Assembly: GCA_965247425.1 (NCBI GenBank)
Contig: OZ252023.1
Location: 3,100,001 to 3,164,000, forward strand
Direction: 5' to 3'
Length of the DNA: 64,000 nucleotides
Source of the DNA: CAZOZZ01 sp965247425
GTDB taxonomy: Bacteria; Acidobacteriota; Terriglobia; 20CM-2-55-15
The notes under the pieces were generated by a model that was not told where the DNA came from, did no database searches, and worked only from the letters and a program-made list of their open reading frames with translations. Positions 16,901-24,490 of this stretch are shown here, piece by piece. The stretch's first letter is position 1. Each line of letters begins with the position of its first letter. Position numbers and translations under genes: made by a program.

Positions 16901-19030
16901 GTCACGCGCCGGACTCGTCGGCACGGGTTCCGGGGCTTCCTCGAGCACGATATGCGCGTTGGTGCCACCCACACCCAGGCTGTTCACACCGGCTAGCCGC
17001 GGGCTTCCATTGCCCGTCCATTCCCGAAGCTCCGTGTTGACGAAGAACGGGCTCGAGGCGAAGTCGATTTTGGGGTTCGGACTCTCAAAATGAAGGTTTG
17101 GCGGAATCTGGCCGTGGCTCAATGCCAGCGTCGTCTTGATCAGCGCGGTAACCCCGGCTGCGCGGTCCAGATGCCCGACATTCGTCTTGACCGAGCCCAG
17201 GGCGCAGTAACCCCGCTCATCTGTCTGAAGACGGAACGCCCGCGTCAAGGCCGCGACCTCGATCGGATCGCCCAGCACCGTCGCAGTCCCGTGGGCCTCG
17301 ATATAGCTGATCTGGGAGGCCTCGACGCCCGCGTTCGCCAGCGCCGTTGCTACCACCTCCGCCTGACCGTCCACGCTCGGCGCGGTATAGCCCACCTTTC
17401 CCGCGCCGTCGTTGTTGACGGCCGAACCGCGGATCACCGAAAGGATCCTGTCGCCATCCCGGAGCGCGTCGCCGACGCGTTTCAGGACCAGCACGCCGAC
17501 GCCATCGCCAAACACCGTTCCGCCGGCCCGATGGTCGAACGTCCGTGTGTGTCCGTCGGGGGACGCCTGGTCCCCGGCCTGGTAGATGTATCCCACTTTC
17601 GCCGGGATTCGAAGCGACACCCCCCCGGCGAGCGCCATGCCGCATTCGCCCAGGCGCAGGCTCTGACAGGCCAGGTGCACAGCGACGGCCGAGGTGGAGC
17701 AAAAGGTCTGCACCGTCATGCTCGGCCCCTTGAGATCGAGCTTGTATGACACGCTCGTCGCCAGGCCATCGCGATCGTTCGAGATCATCGCCTGAAGCTC
17801 GTCCACCGACTTCATGAACTCCGGATTCCCAATCTGCCCCAGCAAGTAAGTGCTGATGTTCGACCCGGCGAAGACCCCAACCTTGGTGTCGATCTCGCCA
17901 GCCGGATACGCGGCGCTCTCGAGAGCCTGCCAAGCCGTTTCGAGAAGGAGGCGCATTTGAGGATCCATGAGCGCGGCCTCGCTCGGGCTGTAGCCGAAGA
18001 AACCGGCATCGAACAGGTCGATGTCTTCGAGAACGGGCCGTGCCCGGACGTAATCCGGGTTGCCGATCAGTGATGCGTCGACCCCGGCCTCGGCCAGTTC
18101 CTCGTCGCTGAAGAACGACACGGCCTCGGTTCCCGTCACCAGGTTCTGCCAGAACCGGTCGACGTCCGGTGCGCCGGGAAAGCGGCCGCTCATGCCGATG
18201 ATGGCGATGCCTTCGTGGGCCGCCACCGGCGCTCGGGTGTCCGCCATGGACACGCGCAAGCGATCGACCGCTTTTTCGCCGTCTTCGTCCGACACGAGGA
18301 GTTCGGCCAACCCGGCCACGGTCGGAGCGTCGAAGATTGTGACCGGTGTTATCTCTGCGAAATCATTCTGCAGGGCGGCGACCACCTGGAGCGCGGTGAG
18401 CGAGTTGCCGCCCAGGTCGAAATAGTTGTCGTGGATCCCGACGTGGTCGATACCCAGGACTTCCTCGAATACGCGAGCGATCTTGCGCTCGGCCTCGTTA
18501 CTGACCGGAACGTAGGCGGCACCGAGATCGGGTCGGGCATACCGGGATGTTTCCGCCCGCGGCTTTGACTGTGGGATTTTGGGCCGCAACCACTGGTCGA
18601 TTCGCGCTTCCAGATCGCCCGTGGAATGCACCAGAACCGGACCGAGCGCCGGGTCTTCGGCCGCGGCCGAGAGAACGCGTCTGAACGCGTCGATACCTTC
18701 GGGGGGCGCCATCGAATACCGCGCCACTGTCGATTCGAGCCCCATCTCCCGGGCCTGGCTCATGGCGCCACCTTCGAGCAGCCAGGAATCCCAGGCGACT
18801 GACAGCCAACGTCGGTCACCGGCGAGGCGCCGCGCCCGGACAAATCCGTTCATGTAGGAATTCGCGGCCGCGTAGGCGGCGAAACCCAACCCCCCGAGTA
18901 CCGAAGACAGCGAGGAAAACAACAGGCAGAAATCGAGATCACGGTCACCCAGCACGTCTCGAAGAACCTCGACGCCGCGCACCTTCGCCCTCGGCCACAT
19001 CGGCCGACAGCACCATGACTTCGCCGCCAC
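10958..19030 (-). CDS. Type I polyketide synthase, second frame: KR end-ACP-KS-AT-KR-ACP-KS-AT
   Basis: 2690 codons continuing the PKS frame that ends at 18945. In order: the tail of a KR (FSSLSSVLGGLG, YAAANSYMNGF); ACP with DLGGNSLTAL, Ser codon at 18401-18403 (residue 210); KS with VQTFCSTSAV (Cys near 442), EAHGTAT and NVGHLDRAAG; a complete AT with FPGIGDHYVG, GYSLGEYVAAC (near 917) and RAFHS (near 1015, a malonyl-type motif); KR with LITGGLGGVGM (near 1464), YSSVTSV and YCAANAF; ACP with DLGGNSLIGL (near 1805); KS with VQSYSSSSGV, where Ser replaces the Cys (codon 12935-12937); then an AT-like region with GEGAG instead of GHSxG and no small subdomain. It ends without ACP or thioesterase. 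The listed start is only the first start codon in the frame. Confidence 0.88.
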   Translation of the reverse strand: MAAKSWCCRPMWPRAKVRGVEVLRDVLGDRDLDFCLLFSSLSSVLGGLGFAAYAAANSYMNGFVRARRLAGDRRWLSVAWDSWLLEGGAMSQAREMGLESTVARYSMAPPEGIDAFRRVLSAAAEDPALGPVLVHSTGDLEARIDQWLRPKIPQSKPRAETSRYARPDLGAAYVPVSNEAERKIARVFEEVLGIDHVGIHDNYFDLGGNSLTALQVVAALQNDFAEITPVTIFDAPTVAGLAELLVSDEDGEKAVDRLRVSMADTRAPVAAHEGIAIIGMSGRFPGAPDVDRFWQNLVTGTEAVSFFSDEELAEAGVDASLIGNPDYVRARPVLEDIDLFDAGFFGYSPSEAALMDPQMRLLLETAWQALESAAYPAGEIDTKVGVFAGSNISTYLLGQIGNPEFMKSVDELQAMISNDRDGLATSVSYKLDLKGPSMTVQTFCSTSAVAVHLACQSLRLGECGMALAGGVSLRIPAKVGYIYQAGDQASPDGHTRTFDHRAGGTVFGDGVGVLVLKRVGDALRDGDRILSVIRGSAVNNDGAGKVGYTAPSVDGQAEVVATALANAGVEASQISYIEAHGTATVLGDPIEVAALTRAFRLQTDERGYCALGSVKTNVGHLDRAAGVTALIKTTLALSHGQIPPNLHFESPNPKIDFASSPFFVNTELREWTGNGSPRLAGVNSLGVGGTNAHIVLEEAPEPVPTSPARDHQLLLVSARSAPSLEAACARLARHLKAAPDCDLADVAYTLQVGRKSFAHRRMVVCADLSDAARGLSADPKGPGVATSVQAPATRRVAFLFPGIGDHYVGMAEGLYRDEPVFREEVDRSAAILATHGMPALLEILYPVGRAAASGSGGGSGGFDLRKMVRGGGGEKDEASIRLNDIGNLHPTLFVVEYALARLLMRWGIEPETMLGYSLGEYVAACISGVFSLEDALGLVVARARWVGELPEGAMLAVPLSEQEIAPELGPDLDIAALNGAGGVVVSGPTPAIAVLERRLGDREIVSRRLRSTRAFHSRQLDPVAKQVERLVSEMTLNPPRIPFVSNVTGQWITPDEATDPGYWARHLCRTVRFSDCVEELLSEPDRVLLEVGPGAGLTSFVRLHRKCGPERAPRVQPTLRGTFEKRSDQAYLLGTLGRLWLCDVSVGWQGFYGDQRRRRQALPTYPFERERYWMDAPRPVRAGPAIPTAEPALPEVAQSLADLVREPDVADWIYAPVWEPAPRLSPAEVASGPWWVFLDRLDPDSFSERLAGRLEGRGDDVYRILPGRDYLREGRMVIVDPARPDHYRRLVRELGEEGGLPSSVVHLWDLETGDRSDDALDRTLDRTLDAGFHSLIYLAQALGPSIDAFAAQGGTTVNVNVVSRGVHPVTGGETLCPERATVIGPVTLLPVEYPSLSPRHVDIVLDPSARGDEDVLLERLLEEFDSAVDERHVAYRAGERLARRFPRHRLPPAPAAQSARFRRGGVYLITGGLGGVGMATAEHLARTLEARLVLVGRSGLPPREEWDTILAAGDVRTGLARQIAKIRALEEAGVELLVLRADVADRDSMRSVVVKALERFGSVHGVFHAAGVPGDGLMQHKSASDFARVLDPKLRGARVLAEVLSEVPLDFLALYSSVTSVTGGGPGQVDYCAANAFLDAFAQAGAAFAQTGVPAIPLVVSISWNEWRWNAWSAGMDGLPPEVRRFFIETRERLGIDFANGMDALERTLSSGLPHFVVSPSDFTAVQAMSRDYTLDLFVDPMRDEAMPSGSEVGVTAPYHARPELAVAYVPPSSDLERRVARVWGRILGIDEVGVSDNFFDLGGNSLIGLRVTREVGRELDKVVDSLALYEAPTVRDFVRRLQIGGVDPSVPRQSRPVATEDDIAIVGMAGRFPRAENVHELWRNLLDGIEGVTFFSDQELLDAGVDPALLKNPDYVRAGGVLDDIARFDADLFDMPADEAELLDPQHRLFLESAWAALEDAGYDPTRYPGRVGVFGSSHLSTYLLQFAGVDLNNGTYRRLVGQGNSTDSLTTRVSYKLNLRGPSISVQSYSSSSGVAAHLACESLQRGHCDMALAGGVQVTVPHRVGYLHEPGAVDSPDGHTRSFDAQGQGALYGNGVAILVLKRLPDALGDGDHIYSVIRGSAINNDGSGKIAYTAPSIDAVAEVVVEALDRAGVSPKSISYVEAHGTATGVGDAIEVAALTKAFQADTGTGGETQYCALGSVKSNLGHLVIAAGATASIKTSLSLKHGEIPPNLHYNEPNPRLSLEDSPFFVEKERAKWGGNSQPRRAGVNIQGVGGTNVHFILEEPPVVEAAEPAFRPLHLLVLSANSVRALDTMSDRLAARLGDPSESLQIADVCATLQRGRQLLPHRRFMVCSDRADAVSCLHARDADRVSSHHEPDGPRPVYFVFPDGGAWRPGMGRDLYDQEPEYRAVVDACCRELQPFLGYDLRDFLLSPSEQADAVRDAAWQDRNQAAVFVIEYALARQWMAWGVKPRMLFGEGAGEYVAACLAGVFSLADALALVVVRGRAIADPEDEAVLEGLRPRIVEALKGAGDLPWVSAVTGSEIQPEQALDPEYWISQAKDSTRFSEDLQTVLAEPRAVLLEVGPGHGRAGEESAGALTEPLGLCSLVEPSGGGSEFATVLETLGSLWQRGAEIDWEAYHQYERRQRVPLPAYPFEGAHHWIGTRGSAQKTRPDMDNGDEQPVG

Positions 19031-22000
19031 ATTTCTCCAGCGCCTGGACCCGACCGATCTTCAGGCTTGTTGCATCGTCCTCCCCATGAGTCGCCAGCCA
19101 GTGGGTCCAATCCGCGCGCTCGGGAAGGCCACCGCGGCTGAGCAGAACGAGCCTGGCGCGATGCCGCCGCGCCAGTTCCTCGGCCAGCACCAGCCCCACA
19201 CCGCCCAGGCCGCCCGTGATGAGGTACACGCCGCCATCACGAAGCGCGCCGGTGCCCGGGCCCGTCTCCAGGCCGCCTGGGGCCTCATTCAAACTGCCCG
19301 GGGCCGCATTTAAATGGACAGGTTCGAAGTGACGCAGCCAACGGGCGCCGTTCCGGTAAGCCACCTCCAAATCCGCCGCCGGGCCATCGAGCAACTCCGA
19401 CATCAGGAACGATCCGACATCATCCGGCGCCGGCTCCGCACCCACGTCGATCAGCCGGCAGGAAAGGTTCGGGAACTCCTGGGACAGCACCTTGGTCGCC
19501 GCCGTCAGCGTCGATTTCGCCGCCTCGACCGGCTCGCTCCCGGACACCTCTTCGAGCCTGTTCGTCACCACGTCCAAGCGGGCACGCCCGGTCAACCGGA
19601 CGGCAGTCAACCCGCGGGCCAGCAGCAGAAGGCTCCCGAAGCCGATCTCCTGATGTTCGTCGAAGTCGCCGTCGGGCGCCCCGGTCAGGCTCCACGCATG
19701 AACCAGACGTGTGGGCACGAAATCTAATTCCTCGAGAAGACGCACGTAGTCCTTCCCGGACCTCGCGTCCACTTGCCACTCGGCCTCGGAAACGCGGGCG
19801 AATTGAGCACTCCTGGCAACCAACGCGTATGCCAGGCCCGCCGCCTCCAAATGCTTCGCCAGGCTCCGGCCAACGCCGAGGTCGTCAACGAAGACGAGCC
19901 ATGAACCATTCGGCAAGGACCCGGCCGATGTCGACGCTACCGCCAACGGCGACTCGCGCCAGCCCGGCAGGTAGTACCAGTCACCGGGGTCGACCTTCCG
20001 AGCGCCCGAGTCCTCGACCCCGTCGGGTTGGGCCGTGGAGGACACCCCGTTCCTGGGACCGATCCAGTAACGCCCGCCCTCGAACGGATATCCCGGCAAG
20101 GGCACGGCGCGGCGCGTCTCGTCACGATAGAATCCGTCCCAATCGACCTCCACGCCCGACAGCCAGAGCTTGCCCAGCGTTTCGAGAACCAGGGCGAGGT
20201 CGGATGCTCCCTCCTGCGGCCCCGGAAGAGTGGGCAGCAGGACTGGCCGGGTTTCAGCCTGTTGACCGACGAGAGTCGAAAGCGTTCGGCCGGGTCCGAC
20301 CTCGAGAAAGACTGCGCGCGGTTCCTCGCGGGTCAGACCGACACCCGCCTCGAAATTCACCGGCTCTCGCAGGTGCCGGACCCAGTAGTCGGCATCGACC
20401 GCCTGTTCGGCCAGGATCTCGGTTCCGGTAACACTTGAAATCCAGCGGCGGGTGGGCGCCTGTCGGGGAATCGCGGCGACAAGCGATCGGAAACGATCCA
20501 GGACCGGGTCCAGCATGGCGTCCCCTTCCAACTCCGAGATCAGGCGGCCACGCTCCGCCACCAGGGCCAGTGCGTCGGACAGTGAAAAGACGCCGGCCAG
20601 ACAGGCGGCGACATACTCACCCAGGTTATGTCCGATCATCGCTTCGGGCTGGATGCCCCACGCCATCCACTGGTGGGCCAAGGCATACTGGATCGTAAAA
20701 AGGGCCGGATGGGCAAACTCGGCCCGCGACAACTCACGCGCGGCGGACTCTTCGGCGCCCTTGACGGGAAAGAGAATCTCGCCGAGATCTCGACCCAGAT
20801 GTGCCCGAAGCTCGTCGCAACAGTGATCAACCTGGGATCGGAATTCGGCCTCTTGTTCGTAAAGACCGCACCCCATCCCCGGGTACTCGGCACCTTGCCC
20901 TGGAAACAGGAAGTAAACCGGCCGGCCGCCCGCCTCCTCTAAACGAGTCGCGGCCCGGTCCGGATCCCGCGTCTCGAGACGTGCGATGGCATCCTCGGTG
21001 TCGCGGCAAACGACGATGCGGCGGTGGCTCAAGAGCTGCCGCCCCCGCAGAAGCGTCGATGCGACATCGGGCAGATTGATGTCCCCGGGAGCCTTGCGGA
21101 GATAGTCCACGAGTCGGTCGGTCATGGTCTCGATTGCGGTTGCGCTGTTGGCGGAGAGAGCCAGGAGTTGCAGCGGCCTTGAGGGCCGTTCCCCGGTGGT
21201 TTCCGCTGGCGGCTGTTCCAGAACAAAGTGCAAGTTCGTGCCGCCGATACCCTGAACATTGACACCCGCGCGGCGCGGATTGCCATTCGTTTCCCAGGCC
21301 GTACGGCGGGTCTGGACGAAGAAGGGACTCTGTTCGAGATCGAGCTTCGGATTCGGAGTCTTGAAGTTCAGGCTCGGCGGTAACTCCGCACGCTCAAGCG
21401 CAAGTGCGGTCTTGACCAGCGCCGTCACACCAGCCGCGCGGTCCAGATGCCCCACACTCGATTTGATTGAGCCAATGGCGCAGTACTGATTTTTCTCGTC
21501 CTCGGCCGTCCCATGGGCGCGGAACGCGCGGGTCAGCGCCGCCACTTCGATCGGGTCTCCTAATTCGGTCGCGGACCCGTGGGCCTCGACATAGGAAATC
21601 GTATCGGCGGAGACACCCGCCTTCGCGATCGCCTGACTGACAACCTCGGCCACCGCGGTGACGCTTGGAGCCGTGTATCCGACCTTCCTCGATCCATCGT
21701 TGTTGATCGCCGACCCCTTGATCACGGCGTAGATATGATCGCCCTGCTCGACCGCATCGGCAAGGCGTTTGAGAACGAGAATGGCCACACCGTTGCCGAG
21801 CACCGCGCCCTTGCCGTTCGCGTCGAAGGTCCGGGTGTAGCCATCCGGCGATTCAATCCCTCCGGGCTCGGAGAGGTAGCCGACCCGATGGGGTACTGCG
21901 ACACGCACGCCCCCTGCGAGCGCCATGTCGCATTCCCCACGCCCAAGGCTCTCGCAGGCGAGATGGGTCGCCACGGCGGACGTCGAGCAAAATGTCTGCA

Positions 22001-23894
22001 CCGCGATGCTCGGGCCGCGGAGGTTCAACTTGTAGGACACCCTCGTGGTCAGCGAGTCGTTGGAGTTGGCCAGCCCGGCCTGCATCTGCTGGAGCGACCC
22101 GAACAACTCCGGCGAGGCTGCCATCTGGATGAGGTAGGTGCTGAGGTTGGAACCGCCGAAAACACCGGTCTTTCCCCGATAGCGCTTGGGATCGTGCCCT
22201 GCGTTTTCAAGCGCCTCCCATGCGCATTCCAGAAACAGGCGGTGTTGCGGATCCAGAAGCTCCGCCTCGCGCGGTGACTCACCGAACAATTCCGCGTCGA
22301 AACGGTCGATTTCCTCGAGAATCGCGCCAGCTTTGACGTACCTGGGATTGTCGACAAGCGATGGATCGACGCCGGCCCCGAGCAGTTCCTCGTCGCTGAA
22401 GTAGGTGATGCCCTCGCGGCCCTCGAGGAGGTTGTCCCACAAGGACTCGACACTGGGGGCTCCGGGAAAGCGTCCGGCCATACCGATGATTGCGATGCCT
22501 CCTTCACCAGCCTGCGTCTCACCGACGGTCGCCGGGGAAGCGGATGCTTCCGACTCGCTCCCCTGCTCTAGGTAAAGGGCGAGAGAGCGCACAGTCGGCG
22601 CCTCGTAGAGCGCAAGCGGTAAGACTTCCCGCTCGAGTGCGCGCCCGAGTTCCTGGACGACCTTGAGACCCACAAGGGAATTGCCGCCGAGATCGAAAAA
22701 GTTGTCCGAAGGGCCGATCCGATCGACGCCAAGCGCGTCACTCCATACCCTTGCGATCCGCGTCTCGAGATCGCGGCCGCCCGGGGCAGGCAGGGCGGGG
22801 CCGGCCTCCGGCCGTCCTGGGCTCTGTCCCACACGTTTACCCACGGTACCGCCGGCCGCCGAGAGCAGGAGATCGACCGTATATGTCTTATTGATCTCGA
22901 CCATCTTGGAGAAGTTCGGCGGCGACACCAGGACGTTCGAAAGGCGCGAGTTGAGGACACGCTCCAGCGCGTCCATGCCGCCCTCGAAATCGATCCCGAG
23001 CTTTTCGCGCGCCTGCCGGAAGGCGGCGAGGACCTTGGGTGGAAGCCCGGCCATGCTCGATTCCCAGCCGTTCCAGCGCCACTCGGCCCAGTCAATCGAC
23101 ACCACATTACGGTCCGGCCGCGTCCTGGCGGCGGCGAAGGCATCGAGGAAAGCATTTGCGGCACAATAGTCGACCTGGCCGGGACCGCCTCCGACGATGG
23201 ACGTGATCGAAGAGAACAGGACGATGAAATCCACCGTCACGCCGCGCAGAATTTCTTCCAGGACGAGCGTGCCTTGAATCTTCGGTGCCAGAACCTGGGC
23301 GAAATCTTCGGCGGTCTTGCCGTGCATCAGGCCGGCTCCCGGCACTCCCGCCATGTGAAACACGCCGTCGAGGACTCCGAAGCGATCGAGCGTCTGGTCG
23401 ATTACGTCCTGCATCTGCCGACGGTTGGCCACATCCGCCGAAACGAGTAAGAGTTCTGTCCCCCGCTCCTCGAGCGCACGTACCGCGGCGATCTTACCCA
23501 CGTCTCCGTTCTGGGGATCGCCGTTTGCCAGAATTCGGTCCCAGCGGCTCCGCGGCGGCAAGTCCGTACGGCCGACAAGGACCAGCCGTGCATCGCAGGA
23601 CTGGGCCAGATGCTCCGCGGTCGCCAGACCAATGCCGCCCAGACCTCCGGTGATCAGATACACACCTTTCTGACGCCAGCCGAGATTCGCCGTATCCGGG
23701 GACACTGTGGCCAGAGGTTTCCGGTCGAAGTGGCGTGTCCAACGCTCCCCATCCCGATAAGCGACTTCGCGATCGTCCGGCGGCAGATGGAGTTCCTGGA
23801 CCAGTGCGTCGATCAGACGCCCCTCGGTCTCGCTCCCGGCCTTTGGGAGATCCAGGTCCCCAAGACGTTTTCGGCGAAGAGCTGCCGAAAACAA
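18945..23894 (-). CDS. Type I polyketide synthase, first frame: KR-ACP-KS-AT(degenerate)-KR(start)
   Basis: 1649 codons. The frame begins at TTG 23892-23894 in the C-terminal part of a KR structural subdomain (EVAYRDGERWTRHF), so the usual KS and AT before it are missing. Then: KR with LITGGLGGIGL (near 80), FSSITSI and YCAANAF; ACP with DLGGNSLVGL (near 402); KS with VQTFCSTSAV (Cys near 634), EAHGSAT and SVGHLDRAAG; AT with FPGQGAEYPGM (near 996) but GHNLGEYVAAC, Asn in place of the catalytic Ser, and GDAML joined directly to DPVLDRF with about 65 residues missing; KR structural part and LITGGLGGVGL. After VMVLSADVAEG the frame leaves the PKS near 18985. It overlaps the second frame by 86 bases. 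The OsmC start is 3 bases away in the opposite direction. Confidence 0.88.
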   Translation of the reverse strand: MFSAALRRKRLGDLDLPKAGSETEGRLIDALVQELHLPPDDREVAYRDGERWTRHFDRKPLATVSPDTANLGWRQKGVYLITGGLGGIGLATAEHLAQSCDARLVLVGRTDLPPRSRWDRILANGDPQNGDVGKIAAVRALEERGTELLLVSADVANRRQMQDVIDQTLDRFGVLDGVFHMAGVPGAGLMHGKTAEDFAQVLAPKIQGTLVLEEILRGVTVDFIVLFSSITSIVGGGPGQVDYCAANAFLDAFAAARTRPDRNVVSIDWAEWRWNGWESSMAGLPPKVLAAFRQAREKLGIDFEGGMDALERVLNSRLSNVLVSPPNFSKMVEINKTYTVDLLLSAAGGTVGKRVGQSPGRPEAGPALPAPGGRDLETRIARVWSDALGVDRIGPSDNFFDLGGNSLVGLKVVQELGRALEREVLPLALYEAPTVRSLALYLEQGSESEASASPATVGETQAGEGGIAIIGMAGRFPGAPSVESLWDNLLEGREGITYFSDEELLGAGVDPSLVDNPRYVKAGAILEEIDRFDAELFGESPREAELLDPQHRLFLECAWEALENAGHDPKRYRGKTGVFGGSNLSTYLIQMAASPELFGSLQQMQAGLANSNDSLTTRVSYKLNLRGPSIAVQTFCSTSAVATHLACESLGRGECDMALAGGVRVAVPHRVGYLSEPGGIESPDGYTRTFDANGKGAVLGNGVAILVLKRLADAVEQGDHIYAVIKGSAINNDGSRKVGYTAPSVTAVAEVVSQAIAKAGVSADTISYVEAHGSATELGDPIEVAALTRAFRAHGTAEDEKNQYCAIGSIKSSVGHLDRAAGVTALVKTALALERAELPPSLNFKTPNPKLDLEQSPFFVQTRRTAWETNGNPRRAGVNVQGIGGTNLHFVLEQPPAETTGERPSRPLQLLALSANSATAIETMTDRLVDYLRKAPGDINLPDVASTLLRGRQLLSHRRIVVCRDTEDAIARLETRDPDRAATRLEEAGGRPVYFLFPGQGAEYPGMGCGLYEQEAEFRSQVDHCCDELRAHLGRDLGEILFPVKGAEESAARELSRAEFAHPALFTIQYALAHQWMAWGIQPEAMIGHNLGEYVAACLAGVFSLSDALALVAERGRLISELEGDAMLDPVLDRFRSLVAAIPRQAPTRRWISSVTGTEILAEQAVDADYWVRHLREPVNFEAGVGLTREEPRAVFLEVGPGRTLSTLVGQQAETRPVLLPTLPGPQEGASDLALVLETLGKLWLSGVEVDWDGFYRDETRRAVPLPGYPFEGGRYWIGPRNGVSSTAQPDGVEDSGARKVDPGDWYYLPGWRESPLAVASTSAGSLPNGSWLVFVDDLGVGRSLAKHLEAAGLAYALVARSAQFARVSEAEWQVDARSGKDYVRLLEELDFVPTRLVHAWSLTGAPDGDFDEHQEIGFGSLLLLARGLTAVRLTGRARLDVVTNRLEEVSGSEPVEAAKSTLTAATKVLSQEFPNLSCRLIDVGAEPAPDDVGSFLMSELLDGPAADLEVAYRNGARWLRHFEPVHLNAAPGSLNEAPGGLETGPGTGALRDGGVYLITGGLGGVGLVLAEELARRHRARLVLLSRGGLPERADWTHWLATHGEDDATSLKIGRVQALEKCGGEVMVLSADVAEGEGARRRGSSRRAG

Positions 23895-23896
23895 CC

Positions 23897-24361
23897 ATGC
23901 AACAAACCATTTCGGTCGACGTCCGAAACCGGGAAAAACAACTTCATGAGGCCCACGAAGGAAAGTTCACCTGGTATTCGGACGAACCACCCTACCTGGG
24001 CGGGGACGACAACCATCCTCAGCCCTTGACGTACATCGCCGCCGGCATTGGCCAATGACTGCTGACACAGGTGAAGCGGTACGCTTCCATCATGAAACTT
24101 TCACTGAAATCCGCCAGGGTACGCGTCGAGGCGGACTTCTTCCTGGGTGGGTCCGTCTTGAAAGGAACTGTCTTCAGCGGGTTCTCGGAGGTGCGCACGC
24201 ATTTCGAACTGGAGTCGGACGCACCCGAAGAAAAGCTCATGCTCCTGATTCGGAATTCGAAGCGGGGCTGTTTTGCCGAGAATATGGTCCAGACGGCAGT
24301 TCCGGTCGACAGTTCCTACGAGATAAACGGCCAGGCGGTCCAGGTCGACTTGGGTGATTAG
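23897..24361 (+). CDS. OsmC-family protein, candidate selenoprotein (in-frame TGA at 24056)
   Basis: The frame from ATG 23897 reads to TGA 24056-24058 and continues without shift to the TAG at 24359, 154 residues if TGA is decoded. The N-terminal half has YLGGDDNHPQPLTYIAAGIGQ and the C-terminal half LLTQVKRYASIMKL, then IRNSKRGCFAENMVQ. In OsmC peroxidases the P-x-x-x-x-AA-G block is followed by the peroxidatic Cys, exactly where TGA stands here; the second conserved Cys is in RGCFAEN. A 6-bp hairpin with G first in its loop lies 20 nt after the TGA. OsmC-like selenoproteins are known from surveys of bacterial selenoproteomes. Alternatives: nonsense mutation or sequencing error. Predicted role: thiol/selenol reduction of organic hydroperoxides in the cytoplasm. 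Confidence 0.75.
24073..24087 (+). promoter_or_regulatory. Candidate bacterial SECIS hairpin
   Basis: GAAGCG-GTA-CGCTTC forms six perfect pairs with a three-base loop beginning with G. The loop starts 20 bases after the in-frame TGA of the OsmC gene. Bacterial SECIS elements lie just downstream of the UGA, with an apical loop about 16-37 nt away containing an early G that SelB reads. Both conditions are met. Short hairpins also occur by chance in GC-rich DNA, so this supports but does not prove recoding. Confidence 0.5.
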
Positions 24362-24434
24362 GTATCGTAGCGGGTGTTGTCGCGCGCCCCTGCGCTTCGC
24401 TACCGCCTGGCAACTTCTGCTGTCAAGACGTTAA

Positions 24435-24449
24435 CTGGAACGTTTCCAG
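24435..24449. terminator. Small hairpin between convergent genes
   Basis: CTGGAA-CGT-TTCCAG, six perfect pairs, in the 129 bases between the OsmC stop (24361) and the TIR-protein stop (24491). AATAATT follows on the plus side and TTAAC on the minus side. It is a weak candidate bidirectional terminator. A second, looser pair, GTAGCG/CGCTAC, lies at about 24367-24404. Confidence 0.3.
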
Positions 24450-24490
24450 AATAATTGTGCCTCCGTCCCCGAATTAATCCGAATGCCAGC

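Noticed and set aside
18945..19030. Boundary between two separate PKS proteins
   Set aside because: The break falls inside a KR core, not between modules; there are no docking domains and the frames overlap.
24071..24361. A separate 96-codon gene starting at GTG 24071
   Set aside because: It lacks the first half of the OsmC fold and is in the same frame as the upstream half across the TGA, so it is better read as one gene.
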